Shown: positions 17,618 through 29,114, counted from the first letter of the stretch. The stretch is 64,000 nucleotides of DNA from Micromonospora coriariae (GCF_900091455.1 NZ_LT607412.1:6076001-6140000), one strand, 5' to 3'. The notes: generated from the sequence alone by a model not told the origin. A program made the numbers and translations.

Positions 17618-18283
17618 TCAGAGGCTGCGGGCGACGATGTCGCCGTGCGCGGTGGTCGCGTGGATGGTCAGGTCGGGGGTGCCGTCGGTGTTCCTGAGGG
17701 TGTTGTTGATGCGGCCGAGGGTGGTGCCGGCGTCGAGGGAGGCGGAAACGCCGTGGGCGGCGCCGACCGACAGGTCGCCGGCCTGGGTGCGCAGCACGAT
17801 GGCGCCGCGTGCGGCCTCGGTGATCCGGATGTCGCCCTTCATGGTGCTGATCTCCCCCGGCCCGGTGAGGCGGCCGACCGAGACGTCACCGGCGGCGGTG
17901 GTGAGGTGGACGCTCTCGGCTTCGTCGATCTTGATTGCGCCGTGTGCGCCGTCGAAGGTGATGTCGCCGAACCGTCCGACGGCCCGGAAGTCCGCGCTGG
18001 CCGCCTTCGCCGTGACCCGGGAGCCGGCGGGCAGTTGGACCGTCACCTCGATGGATCCGGAGTTGCCGAGGATCTGGTTCTTCGCCGAGGCCGTGATCCG
18101 CAGGACGCCGTCGCGGTATTCGACCTTGGTCTGCTCCGCCACCTTCACGTCGCGGCTCTTGGAGCCGTCGGCGGGCAGGACCTCGACGGTGGTGTCGGCC
18201 CGGTCGGCGGCGATGAACTGGACGCGTCCGGCGGGGATGTCGAGGACGGTGGAGATCGGGGTGGGGGTGTCGAACGTCTGCAT
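17618..18283 (-). CDS. DUF4097 family beta-strand repeat protein
   Basis: A 221-residue protein made of short beta repeats (SADFRAVGRFGDITFDGAHG, then AGDVSVGRLTGPGEISTMKG and AGDLSVGAAHG), the DUF4097 adhesin-like solenoid. There is no signal peptide or membrane helix, so it is probably cytoplasmic. Its place as first gene before an ABC exporter and opposite a regulator recurs in actinobacteria as far as I recall. A sensing or scaffold role is only a guess. AGGAGGAG precedes the ATG by a few bases. Confidence 0.85.
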   Translation of the reverse strand: MQTFDTPTPISTVLDIPAGRVQFIAADRADTTVEVLPADGSKSRDVKVAEQTKVEYRDGVLRITASAKNQILGNSGSIEVTVQLPAGSRVTAKAASADFRAVGRFGDITFDGAHGAIKIDEAESVHLTTAAGDVSVGRLTGPGEISTMKGDIRITEAARGAIVLRTQAGDLSVGAAHGVSASLDAGTTLGRINNTLRNTDGTPDLTIHATTAHGDIVARSL

Positions 18284-18318
18284 CGTGCTCTCCTCCTGCG
18301 TTTGTTTCTGACACCGGA

Positions 18319-18475
18319 AACGCTACGTTGCGTTCAAGAATCAAGCAACATGATCGTTGCGCAGAACCAGAATATTCGCAGGTGAAAGCCGCATTTTCAT
18401 TGCAACCGTTTTGAATCTAACGCAACGTCCGCCGTTCATCGCGTTGCATTGGAGTGAGAGTGAACGCTATGCTGG
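18319..18475. promoter_or_regulatory. Divergent promoter region with GTTGCGT-type inverted repeats
   Basis: For the rightward regulator gene, TTGCAT (18444-18449) and TATGCT (18468-18473) are separated by 18 bp. For the leftward operon, TTGCTT and TAGCGT (complements at 18343-18348 and 18320-18325) are 17 bp apart. A perfect inverted pair ACGTTGCGTT (18325-18334) and AACGCAACGT (18419-18428) flanks the region. Further GTTGC boxes occur at about 18356, 18400 and 18443. The boxes overlap both promoters, so the divergent regulator is the likely binder. Confidence 0.55.
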
Positions 18476-18505
18476 GGCCTCAGGGAAGCGTGAAGGGAGA
18501 TCACG

Positions 18506-19261
18506 ATGCCGGGAGGCAGGCTCAGCCAGCACGAACGTCAGCAGATCGCGCTGGGGCTCGCCGACGGGCTCGCGTACGCTGAGATCGCTCGGCGTCTGGA
18601 CCGCCCCACCTCGACGATCACACGCGAGGTGATGCGCAACGGAGGCCCCACCGCCTACCGCGCCGACCTGGCCCACCGCGCCACCGAACGCCGCGCCCAC
18701 CGGCGCCGGCAGGCCCCTGCCCGAGGGCCGCAGACAACCACGCAGGCGCACGGACGCGACGCCGAGGCCGTGCGCGAATACGAGGAGACGTTCACGACCC
18801 TGCTCATGCAGCAGGGCCTGCCCAAGATGATGTCCCGGGTGCTGACCTGCCTCTACACCGCGGACGCGGGCAGCCTCGGCGCGTCCGAACTCGTCCAGCG
18901 CCTCCAGGTCAGCCCGGCGTCGATCTCCAAGGCGATCACGTTCCTGGAGAGCCAGGGCCTCATCCGCCGGGAACGCGATGACCGCCGCCGGGAGCGTTAC
19001 GTCGTGGACGACGACGTCTTCTACCAGAGCACGATCGCCGGCGCCCGATCCAACGCCCAGCTCGCCGAGGTCGCACGGCAGGGCGTCAGCGTCCTCGGTC
19101 CGGACACCCCGGCCGCCGTGCGACTGGAGAGCATCGCCCGTTTCGTCGACTTCATCGCCGAGAGCATCGCGCGCGCCGCGGAGCAGGCCCGGGAGATCCT
19201 CTACACGAAACCCCCGGCGGCCTCGGACGACACCGCCGCGCCGCGGTCAGATCGCGGGTAG
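18506..19261 (+). CDS. Transcriptional regulator: IS30-type HTH joined to a GbsR/MarR-like winged helix
   Basis: A 251-residue regulator with two DNA-binding parts. Residues about 5-50 form an HTH of the kind seen at the start of IS30 transposases (GLADGLAYAEIARRLDRPTS, TITREVMRNGG). Residues about 90-200 form a MarR/GbsR winged helix (LVQRLQVSPASISKAITFLE, SQGLIRRERDDRRRERYVV). No transposase catalytic domain is present. It is divergent from the DUF4097-ABC operon and separated by 222 bp of repeat-rich promoter DNA, so it probably represses that operon and itself. GGGAG lies upstream of the ATG. Confidence 0.82.
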   Translation: MPGGRLSQHERQQIALGLADGLAYAEIARRLDRPTSTITREVMRNGGPTAYRADLAHRATERRAHRRRQAPARGPQTTTQAHGRDAEAVREYEETFTTLLMQQGLPKMMSRVLTCLYTADAGSLGASELVQRLQVSPASISKAITFLESQGLIRRERDDRRRERYVVDDDVFYQSTIAGARSNAQLAEVARQGVSVLGPDTPAAVRLESIARFVDFIAESIARAAEQAREILYTKPPAASDDTAAPRSDRG

Positions 19262-19266
19262 ACAGT

Positions 19267-19301
19267 CGCGCCGGCCCGGGGTGCTCCCCCGGGCCGGCGC
19301 G
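19267..19301. terminator. Bidirectional hairpin terminator
   Basis: A perfect 15-bp stem (starting CGCGCCGGCCCGGGG) with a 5-nt loop sits between the convergent regulator and UvrA-like genes, 6 nt from one stop codon and 16 nt from the other. It can serve both directions. Confidence 0.85.
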
Positions 19302-19316
19302 GATGAGGCAGCTCGG

Positions 19317-21710
<2,394 letters not shown>

Positions 21711-21817
21711 CGTGTCTCCATCTGTCGGGCGGCGGCCGCTGTCGCGGTCTTCGTCGGCGTCGCCTGGCGCGATCCTGGTCAGCTTCGCGAGGTGCGGCAA
21801 CCACGGTATCCAATGGG

Positions 21818-22312
21818 TCAGACGATCCAGCGGCCGTCGCGCATCAGCTCGCGGCCGGGCATCTCGTTCACCTCGCGCCACGCCTGGATGCGGCGTGGGG
21901 AGACACGGAACCAGCGGTACGCGGTGGTCAGCGCACCCGGGTCGAAGCCGGTGTGCGCGGCGAAGAGGTCAGCCCGCTCCCGCGGCAGCGCGTCGATCTC
22001 GAGGACCTCGACGTCGCCCTCGATCATCGACACGTCGCGGGTGTCGCCCAGGGCCAGCCGGGCGGTCCGGGTGGCCGCCAGGTTCCGGCCGGTCGGGGTG
22101 TCGGCCGCCGTGGCCAGGAGCAGGGTCTCGCCGTCCCAGTGGAAGGACAGCGGCACCAGGTGGGGCGCACCGTCGGTCGAGGCGCTGCCCACCCAGACGT
22201 CGACGTCGTGGGTGAGCCGGTGCTCCGTGTCGCGACGACGTTGAGCGGGCGGACGGGGGTCGGCAGCCTGGTCGTGCGGCAGCTCGACGGCGGTGGTGTC
22301 GGTGTGGGTCAT
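21818..22312 (-). CDS. Pyridoxamine 5'-phosphate oxidase family (FMN/F420 split-barrel) protein
   Basis: A 164-residue split-barrel flavin- or F420-binding protein. Core segments are HDVDVWVGSASTDGAPHLVP, LSFHWDGETLLLAT and NLAATRTARLALGDTRDVSM. Members reduce or bind small molecules, often with F420 in actinobacteria; the cofactor cannot be told here. It lies 18 nt after the VOC gene on the same strand; a GTG at 22327 in the same frame is an alternative start. It probably belongs to the AraC-VOC operon. Confidence 0.8.
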   Translation of the reverse strand: MTHTDTTAVELPHDQAADPRPPAQRRRDTEHRLTHDVDVWVGSASTDGAPHLVPLSFHWDGETLLLATAADTPTGRNLAATRTARLALGDTRDVSMIEGDVEVLEIDALPRERADLFAAHTGFDPGALTTAYRWFRVSPRRIQAWREVNEMPGRELMRDGRWIV

Positions 22313-22330
22313 GGCTGGGGTCACCACGGG

Positions 22331-22741
22331 TCAGCGCAGCTCCTGGATGCGGATCATGTTGCCCGCGGGGTCGCGGAAGGCGCAGTCGCGGACGCCGTAC
22401 GGCTGCTCGGTCGGCTCCTGGACGACCTCGGCGCCGCTGCCCGCCAGCTTGGTGAAGGTGCCGTCGAGGTCGGCGGTGGCCAGGTTGACGCCGAAGTAGC
22501 TGCCCTTGGCCATCAGTTCGAGGATGGTGCGGCGCTCGTCGTCGGTCAGGCCCGGGGTGGCGGTCGGCGGGTGCAGGACGATGGCCGTGTCGGGCTGCCC
22601 GGCGGGGCCGACGGTGATCCAGCGCATGCCCCCCTGTCCGACGTCCAGGCGGATCTCGAAGCCGAGGGCGTCGCGGTAGAAGGCCAGGGAGGCGTCCGGG
22701 TCGGTGTGCGGAAGGAAGCTCGAGTGAATGGTGATGTCCAT
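22331..22741 (-). CDS. VOC (glyoxalase/bleomycin resistance) superfamily protein
   Basis: A 136-residue protein of two beta-alpha-beta-beta-beta modules: SFLPHTDPDASLAFYRDALG at the start and FRDPAGNMIRIQEL at the end. Metal ligands typical of the superfamily (N-terminal His, C-terminal Glu) appear to be present. The start at 22741 begins at the first strand, and it lies 5 nt after the stop of the AraC gene. Substrate unknown; glyoxalase, dioxygenase and antibiotic-binding roles are all known in the family. Confidence 0.85.
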   Translation of the reverse strand: MDITIHSSFLPHTDPDASLAFYRDALGFEIRLDVGQGGMRWITVGPAGQPDTAIVLHPPTATPGLTDDERRTILELMAKGSYFGVNLATADLDGTFTKLAGSGAEVVQEPTEQPYGVRDCAFRDPAGNMIRIQELR

Positions 22742-22746
22742 GCCGG

Positions 22747-23196
22747 TCACGCTAGTTGCGGCTCGATGGCCCGCGCTTCTCGATTCCTGATCGGTCGGGT
22801 GACCTGCTTGGCGACACACGCCGGCAGCCCCGCGGTGGCGTGCGTCGCCCGGGCCCGGTAGACGCTGGGCGGTACGCCGACCAGTTCGGTGAAGCGGGTG
22901 CTGAACGTGCCCAGCGACGAGCAGCCGACGGTGAAACAGACGTCGGTGACGCTGAGGTCGCCGCGGCGCAGAAGCGCCATGGCGCGTTCGATGCGCCGGG
23001 TCATCAGATAGGCGTACGGCGACTCGCCGTACGCGGCCCGGAACTGGCGGCTGAGGTGCCCGGAGGACATGTGCACGCCGCGGGCGAGCGCCTCGACGTC
23101 CAGCGGCTGGGCGTACTCCCGGTCGATCCGGTCGCGGACCCGGCGCAGGCGTGCGAGGTCGCGCAGGTGCTGCGCCTCGTCAGGTCTGCTGGTCAC
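22747..23196 (-). CDS. AraC family transcriptional regulator
   Basis: A 149-residue regulator consisting almost only of the two-HTH AraC domain: VEALARGVHMSSGHLSRQFR, SPYAYLMTRRIERAMALLRR, SVTDVCFTVGCSSLGTFSTR and FTELVGVPPSVYRAR. It lacks the N-terminal effector domain. It is the first gene of an apparent operon with the VOC and PPOX-type genes. In similar AraC-VOC pairs the regulator controls the VOC gene; that is inference here. Confidence 0.9.
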   Translation of the reverse strand: MTSRPDEAQHLRDLARLRRVRDRIDREYAQPLDVEALARGVHMSSGHLSRQFRAAYGESPYAYLMTRRIERAMALLRRGDLSVTDVCFTVGCSSLGTFSTRFTELVGVPPSVYRARATHATAGLPACVAKQVTRPIRNREARAIEPQLA

Positions 23197-23287
23197 GTAC
23201 GAGATGGTGCCATGTCGTGGCGGCGTCGCCCAGCAGGACGCACGGACGGGGTCCGGGCCACCGCGGCCCGGACCCCGCGTCCTCGGG

Positions 23288-24883
23288 TCAGAGCCAGGGC
23301 ACCTGCGGCGACGGGTAGAAGTCGACCCCCTGCAGACGCCACCGGGGTGCCTGCTCCCCCAGCCGCGCCCGGAACGACTCCCAGTCGTGGCTGGCCGCCG
23401 TCGACCAGCCCAGTTCGGCGATCGCGGGCAGGCGCGGGAAGGCCATGTACTCGATGTCGTCCAGGCTGCGCAGCGTCTCGGACCACAGCGGCGCCTCGAC
23501 GCCGAGGACCGCGTCCTCGCCGACGCCGGTCACCCGGGTGGCCGGGTCCCAGCCGTACGCGTCGGACACCTCGATGAGGCCGGCCCACCGCAGCCCCAGG
23601 CGGGTGTTCGCGTCGTACTTCATGTCCAGGTAGCACCTGTTCGCCGGTGACATGATCACCTTGTTGCCCCGGGCGGCGGCCTCGGCCAGGTCGGCGTTGG
23701 TGGTGCCGGTGCCCCAGAACTGCGCCACGACGTCGGTGGGCGGGTCGACCTGCATGATCTCGTTCCACCCCGAGGCGCGCTTGCCGTACTTCGCTACCAG
23801 GGGCAGGACCCGTTGCATGAAGGTGCGGTAGTCCTCGTCCGTGGTCGCGTGCGCCTCGTCACCGCCGATGTGCAGGTACGGACCGGGGGTGATCGCGGCG
23901 AGTTCGCGGATGACGTCCTCGACGAACCGGTAGGTCAGGTCGTCGCCGATGCACAGCGAGCTGTAGCCGACGGCCGTGTCGGTGCGCGGGGCCGGTGCGA
24001 CGCCGTCGCAGTTGAGCTCGGGGTAGGTCGACTGGGCGGCGTTGGTGTGCCCGGGCATGTCGATCTCGGGGATGACGGTGATGTGTCGCGCGGCGGCGTA
24101 GGCGACCACGGCCCTGTAGTCGGCCTTGGTGAGGAACCCGGGCCCGACGCCGTCGACTCCGGTGCCCGGGCCGCCGCCGACGGTGGTGAGCCGGGGCCAG
24201 GAGTCGATCTGGATCCGCCAGCCCTGGTCGTCGGTCAGGTGCAGGTGCAGGTAGTTGATTTTGTACTGGCTGAGCAGATCCACGTACGCGGTGATCTCGT
24301 CGACGGTGTGGAAGTGCCGTGCCAGGTCGAGCATCGCCCCCCGGTACGCGAAGCGTGGGTAGTCCACGATCCGTCCGCCGGGCACGGTCCAGGTGACCCG
24401 TTGCCGGTTGGACGCCTCGATCTGGGCGGGTAGCAGTTGGCGCAGGGTCTGCGTGCCGGCGAACAGCCCGGCCGGGGTGTTCGCCCGGATGGTCACGCCG
24501 TGGCGGGTGACGTCGAGCTGGTAGCCCTCCTGGCCGACGCGCCCGGGCGCTGCGCCGATGACCAGGGCGATCTCGGGCAGCGGCGTCGAGCGCACCGGCA
24601 ACACCGGCAGGGGGTAGCCGGTCGCGGGGCGCAGCGTGTCGGCGAGTTGCCGCCCCACCTGCCAGGCGGCGGCCGAGCCGGGCGAGGTGCGGATGACCGT
24701 CAGGGGGCTCAGGCGGAATGCGCCCCGGGCGTCGGGGTGGGTCTCGACGGGCGCGGGGACCACGTCGGCCAGGTGGCGGGCCGGGGCGGTCGGCGCGGCG
24801 ACGGCCGGGGCTCCGGGCAGGATGAACGGCAGTCCGAGTGCGGCTATGACCAGCAGCCGCGTCATGGTGTGTCGGCGACGCAC
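23288..24883 (-). CDS. Secreted beta-N-acetylhexosaminidase (GH20)
   Basis: A 531-residue exported glycosidase releasing GlcNAc or GalNAc from the non-reducing end of chitin oligosaccharides or glycans. The signal peptide MTRLLVIAALGLPFILPG ends near APAVAAP. A GH20b-like N-terminal domain precedes the catalytic barrel, which shows LHLHLTDDQGWRIQIDSWP, VIPEIDMPGH and the catalytic Asp-Glu pair in HIGGDEAHATT. The GTG at 24883 was preferred because GGAGG lies 6 nt upstream. No other chitin genes are near. Confidence 0.93.
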   Translation of the reverse strand: MRRRHTMTRLLVIAALGLPFILPGAPAVAAPTAPARHLADVVPAPVETHPDARGAFRLSPLTVIRTSPGSAAAWQVGRQLADTLRPATGYPLPVLPVRSTPLPEIALVIGAAPGRVGQEGYQLDVTRHGVTIRANTPAGLFAGTQTLRQLLPAQIEASNRQRVTWTVPGGRIVDYPRFAYRGAMLDLARHFHTVDEITAYVDLLSQYKINYLHLHLTDDQGWRIQIDSWPRLTTVGGGPGTGVDGVGPGFLTKADYRAVVAYAAARHITVIPEIDMPGHTNAAQSTYPELNCDGVAPAPRTDTAVGYSSLCIGDDLTYRFVEDVIRELAAITPGPYLHIGGDEAHATTDEDYRTFMQRVLPLVAKYGKRASGWNEIMQVDPPTDVVAQFWGTGTTNADLAEAAARGNKVIMSPANRCYLDMKYDANTRLGLRWAGLIEVSDAYGWDPATRVTGVGEDAVLGVEAPLWSETLRSLDDIEYMAFPRLPAIAELGWSTAASHDWESFRARLGEQAPRWRLQGVDFYPSPQVPWL

Positions 24884-25107
24884 GGGTACCTCCAGGCCTT
24901 CGTCGTGATCGGTGGTCATCGATCCGACCCGCACGCTACCCGCGCCGCGCCTGGACTGTAAACCTTCCTTATGGTTCGGGCCGGTCATGCCGTACCCCGA
25001 GCAGCCCTGTCGCTGTCCTCACCTGGAGCGGCCGGCGGGGAATTCCGAGGTGGGCCGGTAGGTTCACCGGTTGGAAGATCAGGTTCATTCGATCGGATGG
25101 AAGTGCC

Positions 25108-26487
25108 ATGCACGTGCGCTCAGACGCGGTAGTGCTGTTCGGCGTCACGGGAGATCTCGTCTCGAAGAAGCTCTTCCCGGCGCTGTACGAGCTGACCCGC
25201 CGCGACCGCCTCGACGTCCCGGTGATCGGCGTGGCCCGATCCCCCTGGGATGATCAGCAGCTCGTCACCACCGCCCGCAAGTCGGTCGCCGAGGCGAACG
25301 ACGAGATCGACGACGAGACCTTCGACGCGCTGGCGCGCAACCTCTCGATGATCTCCGGCGACTACGCGGACCCGATGACGTACCAGCGGCTGGCCGAGCG
25401 ACTGCGGGGAGCCGAGCGTCCGATCTTCTACCTGGCGATCCCCCCGGCGGTGTTCGGCTCCGTGGTCGAGGGCCTGGCGGCGGCCGGTCTGGCCGAGCGG
25501 GGCCGGGTGATCGTGGAGAAGCCGTTCGGGCGTGACCTGGCGTCCTCCCACGAGTTGGACCGCACGCTGCGCGCGGCGTTCGACCCCGAGCGGGTGTTCC
25601 GCATCGACCACTACCTCGGCAAGGAAGCCGTCGAGGGCCTCTACGCCTTCCGGTTCGCCAACCGGCTGTTCGAGCCGCTGTGGAACAGCGAGCACATCGA
25701 CAACATCCAGGTGACGCTCGCCGAGGGCTTCGGCACCGAGGGCCGTGCCGGCTTCTACGACACGGTCGGCGCCACCCGCGACGTCCTTCAGAACCACATC
25801 CTGCAGGTCGTCGCGCTGATCGGCATGGAACCGCCGGTCGCCGACACCACCGACGCGTTCCGCGAGGCGGAGGTCGCCGTGCTGCGGCAGATCGAGCCGC
25901 TGTCGCCGGAGTCCACCGTGCGGGGGCAGTACGCCGGCTACCGGGACGAGCCGGGCGTGCGGCCGGACTCGAACACCGAGACGTTCGTGGCGACCCGGTT
26001 GACGGTCAACTCCCGCCGCTGGGCGGGAGTGCCCTTCTACCTGCGCACCGGCAAGTCGCTGCCGGGAACGGCGACCGAGGTCGTGGTCGAGTTCAAGCAG
26101 CCCCAGCGCTCCCTCGTCCGGGCCGAGGGCGGAGCCGAGGCGGCCGCGAACCTGCTGCGGTTCCGGCTCGGTCGCGGCGACGGCATCACCATGTCGATCC
26201 AGGCGAAGAGCCCCGGCGCCGAGGTGGCCAGCCGCCCGGTGGACCTGTCGGTCGACTTCGGCGCGGCCCTCGGGCACCGTCAGGAGGCGTACGAGCGCCT
26301 GCTCGACGATGCGATGGACGGGCAGCACCTGCGCTTCGCCCGCGAGGAGACGATCCAGCAGGAGTGGCGCATCGTCGAGCCGATCCTGGATCTGGCGGCG
26401 CCGGTGCAGCCGTACGACAGGGGCACCTGGGGCCCGGCGGACGCCGACGCCCTCGCCGGCGGCTGGCACGCCCCGCGGCTGCGCTAG
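25108..26487 (+). CDS. zwf: Glucose-6-phosphate 1-dehydrogenase
   Basis: A 459-residue cytoplasmic enzyme that oxidises glucose 6-phosphate to 6-phosphogluconolactone and makes NADPH, the entry step of the pentose phosphate pathway. The N-terminal Rossmann motif is VVLFGVTGDLVSKKLFPALY and the active-site signature is RIDHYLGKEAV (His and Lys). EKPFGRDLASS and FYLRTGKSLPGT are further family segments. GGAAG lies upstream of the ATG. The usual companions opcA, pgl and tal are absent, so this may be a second copy. Confidence 0.95.
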   Translation: MHVRSDAVVLFGVTGDLVSKKLFPALYELTRRDRLDVPVIGVARSPWDDQQLVTTARKSVAEANDEIDDETFDALARNLSMISGDYADPMTYQRLAERLRGAERPIFYLAIPPAVFGSVVEGLAAAGLAERGRVIVEKPFGRDLASSHELDRTLRAAFDPERVFRIDHYLGKEAVEGLYAFRFANRLFEPLWNSEHIDNIQVTLAEGFGTEGRAGFYDTVGATRDVLQNHILQVVALIGMEPPVADTTDAFREAEVAVLRQIEPLSPESTVRGQYAGYRDEPGVRPDSNTETFVATRLTVNSRRWAGVPFYLRTGKSLPGTATEVVVEFKQPQRSLVRAEGGAEAAANLLRFRLGRGDGITMSIQAKSPGAEVASRPVDLSVDFGAALGHRQEAYERLLDDAMDGQHLRFAREETIQQEWRIVEPILDLAAPVQPYDRGTWGPADADALAGGWHAPRLR

Positions 26488-26712
26488 CCGCTCCCCGGTG
26501 GCGCCGGGCCCGGTCCGGCCCCGGCCCCGGCGGACGTCGGCAGTGCCCGAACGAGCGCAGCCCGGGACACGCGGGCGTGGGCGTCCGCGCGGGGCTGACT
26601 GACCGCTCAGCTCACCAGATCGACCGTCCGGCGCTGGTGAGGTTTGCTCCTGCCCTGCGGTGTGGGGAAGTGATGAGCACGTTTCTCGCCCGCTTCGGAG
26701 AGGAAGCAGCTC

Positions 26713-28134
26713 ATGCTTTCCGCGCTCGATCGTCGGCACACCGTCGCGCCACCCGGCTACAGCCGCTGGCTCATACCCCCCGCGGCGCTGGCCATCCACC
26801 TGTGCATCGGCCAGGTCTACGCGACAAGCGTCTACAAGAACTCGTTGATCGCCCACTTCGACACCAGCCAGACCGCGATCGGGGTGATCTTCAGCATCGC
26901 GATCGTGATGCTGGGCTTGTCCGCCGCGGTCGCGGGGACGTGGGTGGAGGCGAACGGGCCGCGTAAGGCGATGTTCGTCTCCGCCTCTTTCTGGGCCGCG
27001 GGCTTCCTGGTGGGCTCACTGGGCATCGCCACGAAGCAGCTGTGGCTGCTGTATCTGGGCTACGGCCTGCTCGGCGGCATCGGTCTGGGGATCGGGTACA
27101 TCTCCCCCGTCTCCACGCTGATCAAATGGTTCCCGGACCGCCCCGGGTTGGCGACCGGCCTGGCGATCATGGGGTTCGGTGGTGGGGCGATGGTGGCCTC
27201 TCCCCTGTCCCGGCAGTTGCTGTCGTTCTACGACCCGGGCTACGACCCGGCCAACGCGGGATCGACGGCGTCGGGCAGCGCCCTGGTATGGCTGTTCGTG
27301 ACGCTCGGCCTGGGCTACTTCGTGATCATGATGTTCGGGGTGGCGAACGTGCGGGTGCCGGCAGCGGACTGGCGCCCGGCCGGCTTCGACCCGGCGACGG
27401 TGGCGTCCAAGCCGCTGGTCACCACGGCGAACGTGTCGGCGGCCAACGCCGTCAAGACCCGGTCGTTCTGGCTGCTGTGGGTGGTGCTGTTCTGCAACGT
27501 GACGGCGGGCATCGGCATCCTGGAACAGGCCAGCCCGATGATCCAGGACTTCTTCCGCGACAACGGCACGTCGGCGGTGTCGGTGGCGGCGGCCGGCGGG
27601 TTCGTGGGCCTGCTGTCGCTGTTCAACATGGCCGGCCGATTCGCCTGGTCGTCCACCTCGGACGTGATCGGCCGCAAGCCGATCTACATGGTGTACCTCG
27701 GTGTCGGGATGGTGCTGTACGCGCTGCTGGCCCTGATCGGGCAGACGGCCACCGCGCTGTTCGTGCTGCTGGCGTGCGTGATCCTGTCGTTCTACGGCGG
27801 CGGGTTCTCCACGGTGCCGGCGTACCTGCGGGACCTGTTCGGCACGTTCCAGGTGGGCGCGATCCACGGTCGGCTGCTGACCGCCTGGTCGGCGGCAGGG
27901 ATCGCGGGCCCGCTGATCGTCAACGGGTTCCTCGACGCGCAGGGCGAGCCGGGCACCCTCACGGCGTCGGCGTACCGGCCGGCGCTGTTCACGATGGTCG
28001 GCGTGCTGGCGGTCGGCTTCGTGGCGAATCTGCTGATCCGGCCGGTGCCGCAACGGTTCCACGAGCCGCCCACCGACCAGGACGGCAACCAGGACACGGC
28101 GCCGGTGGCGGCGGAGAGGAGTGGCACCCGATGA
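26713..28134 (+). CDS. OFA family MFS transporter (oxalate/formate antiporter-like)
   Basis: A 473-residue major facilitator with twelve helices. Family features are the N-terminal LAIHLCIGQVYATSVYKNSL, GYGLLGGIGLGIGYISPVST and LIKWFPDRPGLATGLAIMGF, as in OxlT-type carriers of the oxalate:formate antiporter family. Actual substrate may be another monocarboxylate. GAGAGGAAG lies upstream of the ATG. The stop overlaps the ATG of a 41-residue membrane protein (ATGA), strong evidence that the two work together. Confidence 0.9.
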   Translation: MLSALDRRHTVAPPGYSRWLIPPAALAIHLCIGQVYATSVYKNSLIAHFDTSQTAIGVIFSIAIVMLGLSAAVAGTWVEANGPRKAMFVSASFWAAGFLVGSLGIATKQLWLLYLGYGLLGGIGLGIGYISPVSTLIKWFPDRPGLATGLAIMGFGGGAMVASPLSRQLLSFYDPGYDPANAGSTASGSALVWLFVTLGLGYFVIMMFGVANVRVPAADWRPAGFDPATVASKPLVTTANVSAANAVKTRSFWLLWVVLFCNVTAGIGILEQASPMIQDFFRDNGTSAVSVAAAGGFVGLLSLFNMAGRFAWSSTSDVIGRKPIYMVYLGVGMVLYALLALIGQTATALFVLLACVILSFYGGGFSTVPAYLRDLFGTFQVGAIHGRLLTAWSAAGIAGPLIVNGFLDAQGEPGTLTASAYRPALFTMVGVLAVGFVANLLIRPVPQRFHEPPTDQDGNQDTAPVAAERSGTR

Positions 28135-28256
28135 GCGAGAACGGACGGCCTGGGCAGCAGGCCCGGTTGTGGATCTCCTGGCTGGTGGTGGCGGCGCTGC
28201 TCGGCTACGGGGTGGCGCAGACGGTGATCACGGCGGCGAAGCTCTTCACCCACTGA
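28131..28256 (+). CDS. MFS transporter small subunit
   Basis: A 41-residue protein with one transmembrane helix (WISWLVVAALLGYGVAQTVI) and short polar ends. It starts within the stop codon of the OFA carrier gene. Short single-helix proteins following OFA-family carriers are annotated as MFS transporter small subunits; how they help is not established. A hairpin terminator follows 5 nt later. Confidence 0.8.
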   Translation: MSENGRPGQQARLWISWLVVAALLGYGVAQTVITAAKLFTH

Positions 28257-28261
28257 TCCGG

Positions 28262-28289
28262 GTGGGTGCCGCTTCCGAGCGGCACCCAC
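28262..28289. terminator. Hairpin terminator between convergent genes
   Basis: A perfect 12-bp stem (GTGGGTGCCGCT) with the loop TCCG lies between the small-subunit gene and the convergent SDR gene. No U-tract is present; the position and symmetry fit a two-way terminator. Confidence 0.8.
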
Positions 28290-28299
28290 ACCCGGTCGG

Positions 28300-29028
28300 T
28301 CACAGACCGCCGGAGACGCGCAGCACCGTTCCGGTCGCGTACGAGGCGTCCGGGCCGAGCAGCCAGGCGATGGCGGCCGCTACCTCGTCGGGCTCGCCGG
28401 CGCGGCCCAGCGGGATGCGACCGACGGCGGTGTCGGCGCGGTCGGGTACGCCGGAGTCGGCGTGGATGTCGGTGCGCACGATGCCGGGGGCGACAGCGTT
28501 GACCCGGATCCCGCGCGGGGCGAGCTCCTTGGCCAGGCCGATGGTGAGGGTGTCGGTGGCGGCCTTGACGGCGGCGTAGTGCACGTACTCCCCGGGGCTG
28601 CCGAGGGTGGCCGCGGCGGACGAGACGTTGACGATGGCGCCGCCGTCGGTCAACCGGCGGGCGGCCTGCTGGGCGCAGAGGACGTAGCCGACGAGGTTGA
28701 CGTCGACGACCCGGCGCAGGTCGTCGACGCGCAGCTCGGTGAAGGGCCCGATGGGGCTGGTGACGCCGGCGTTGTTGACCAGGCCGGTGAGCGGGCCGAG
28801 CTGCGCGGCGGCGTCGAACAGGGCACCGACCTGGTCCGGGTCGGTGGTGTCGGCGCGTACCGCGACGGCCCGCACGCCGGTGGCCCGCAGGTCGGCCAGG
28901 ACGGCGCCGGCGGCGGCGTCGTCGCGGCGGTAGCACAGGGCGATGTGGTGGCCTGCCGCGGCGAGACGGCGGGCGGTGGCCGCGCCGATGCCGCGACCAC
29001 CACCGGTGATGACGGTGACAGGTGCCAC
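28300..29028 (-). CDS. SDR family oxidoreductase (FabG-like)
   Basis: A 242-residue classical short-chain dehydrogenase: TVITGGGRGIGAATARRLAA (NAD(P)-binding), LVNNAGVTSPIG, the catalytic Ser in IVNVSSAAATLG and Tyr-Lys in YVHYAAVKAATD, ending with YATGTVLRVSGGL. The arginine-rich CYRRDD after the second strand suggests NADPH use. It resembles 3-ketoacyl reductases, but the substrate is unknown. It is divergent from the patatin gene. Confidence 0.9.
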   Translation of the reverse strand: MAPVTVITGGGRGIGAATARRLAAAGHHIALCYRRDDAAAGAVLADLRATGVRAVAVRADTTDPDQVGALFDAAAQLGPLTGLVNNAGVTSPIGPFTELRVDDLRRVVDVNLVGYVLCAQQAARRLTDGGAIVNVSSAAATLGSPGEYVHYAAVKAATDTLTIGLAKELAPRGIRVNAVAPGIVRTDIHADSGVPDRADTAVGRIPLGRAGEPDEVAAAIAWLLGPDASYATGTVLRVSGGL

Positions 29029-29114
29029 GGTGCCCCCCGGGTTTCTGACGGCTGCGTGCCGGCCCCGCCGACGCTACCGTGACCGCGCGGACCGGTCGTC
29101 GAGAGGAGAGTCAC

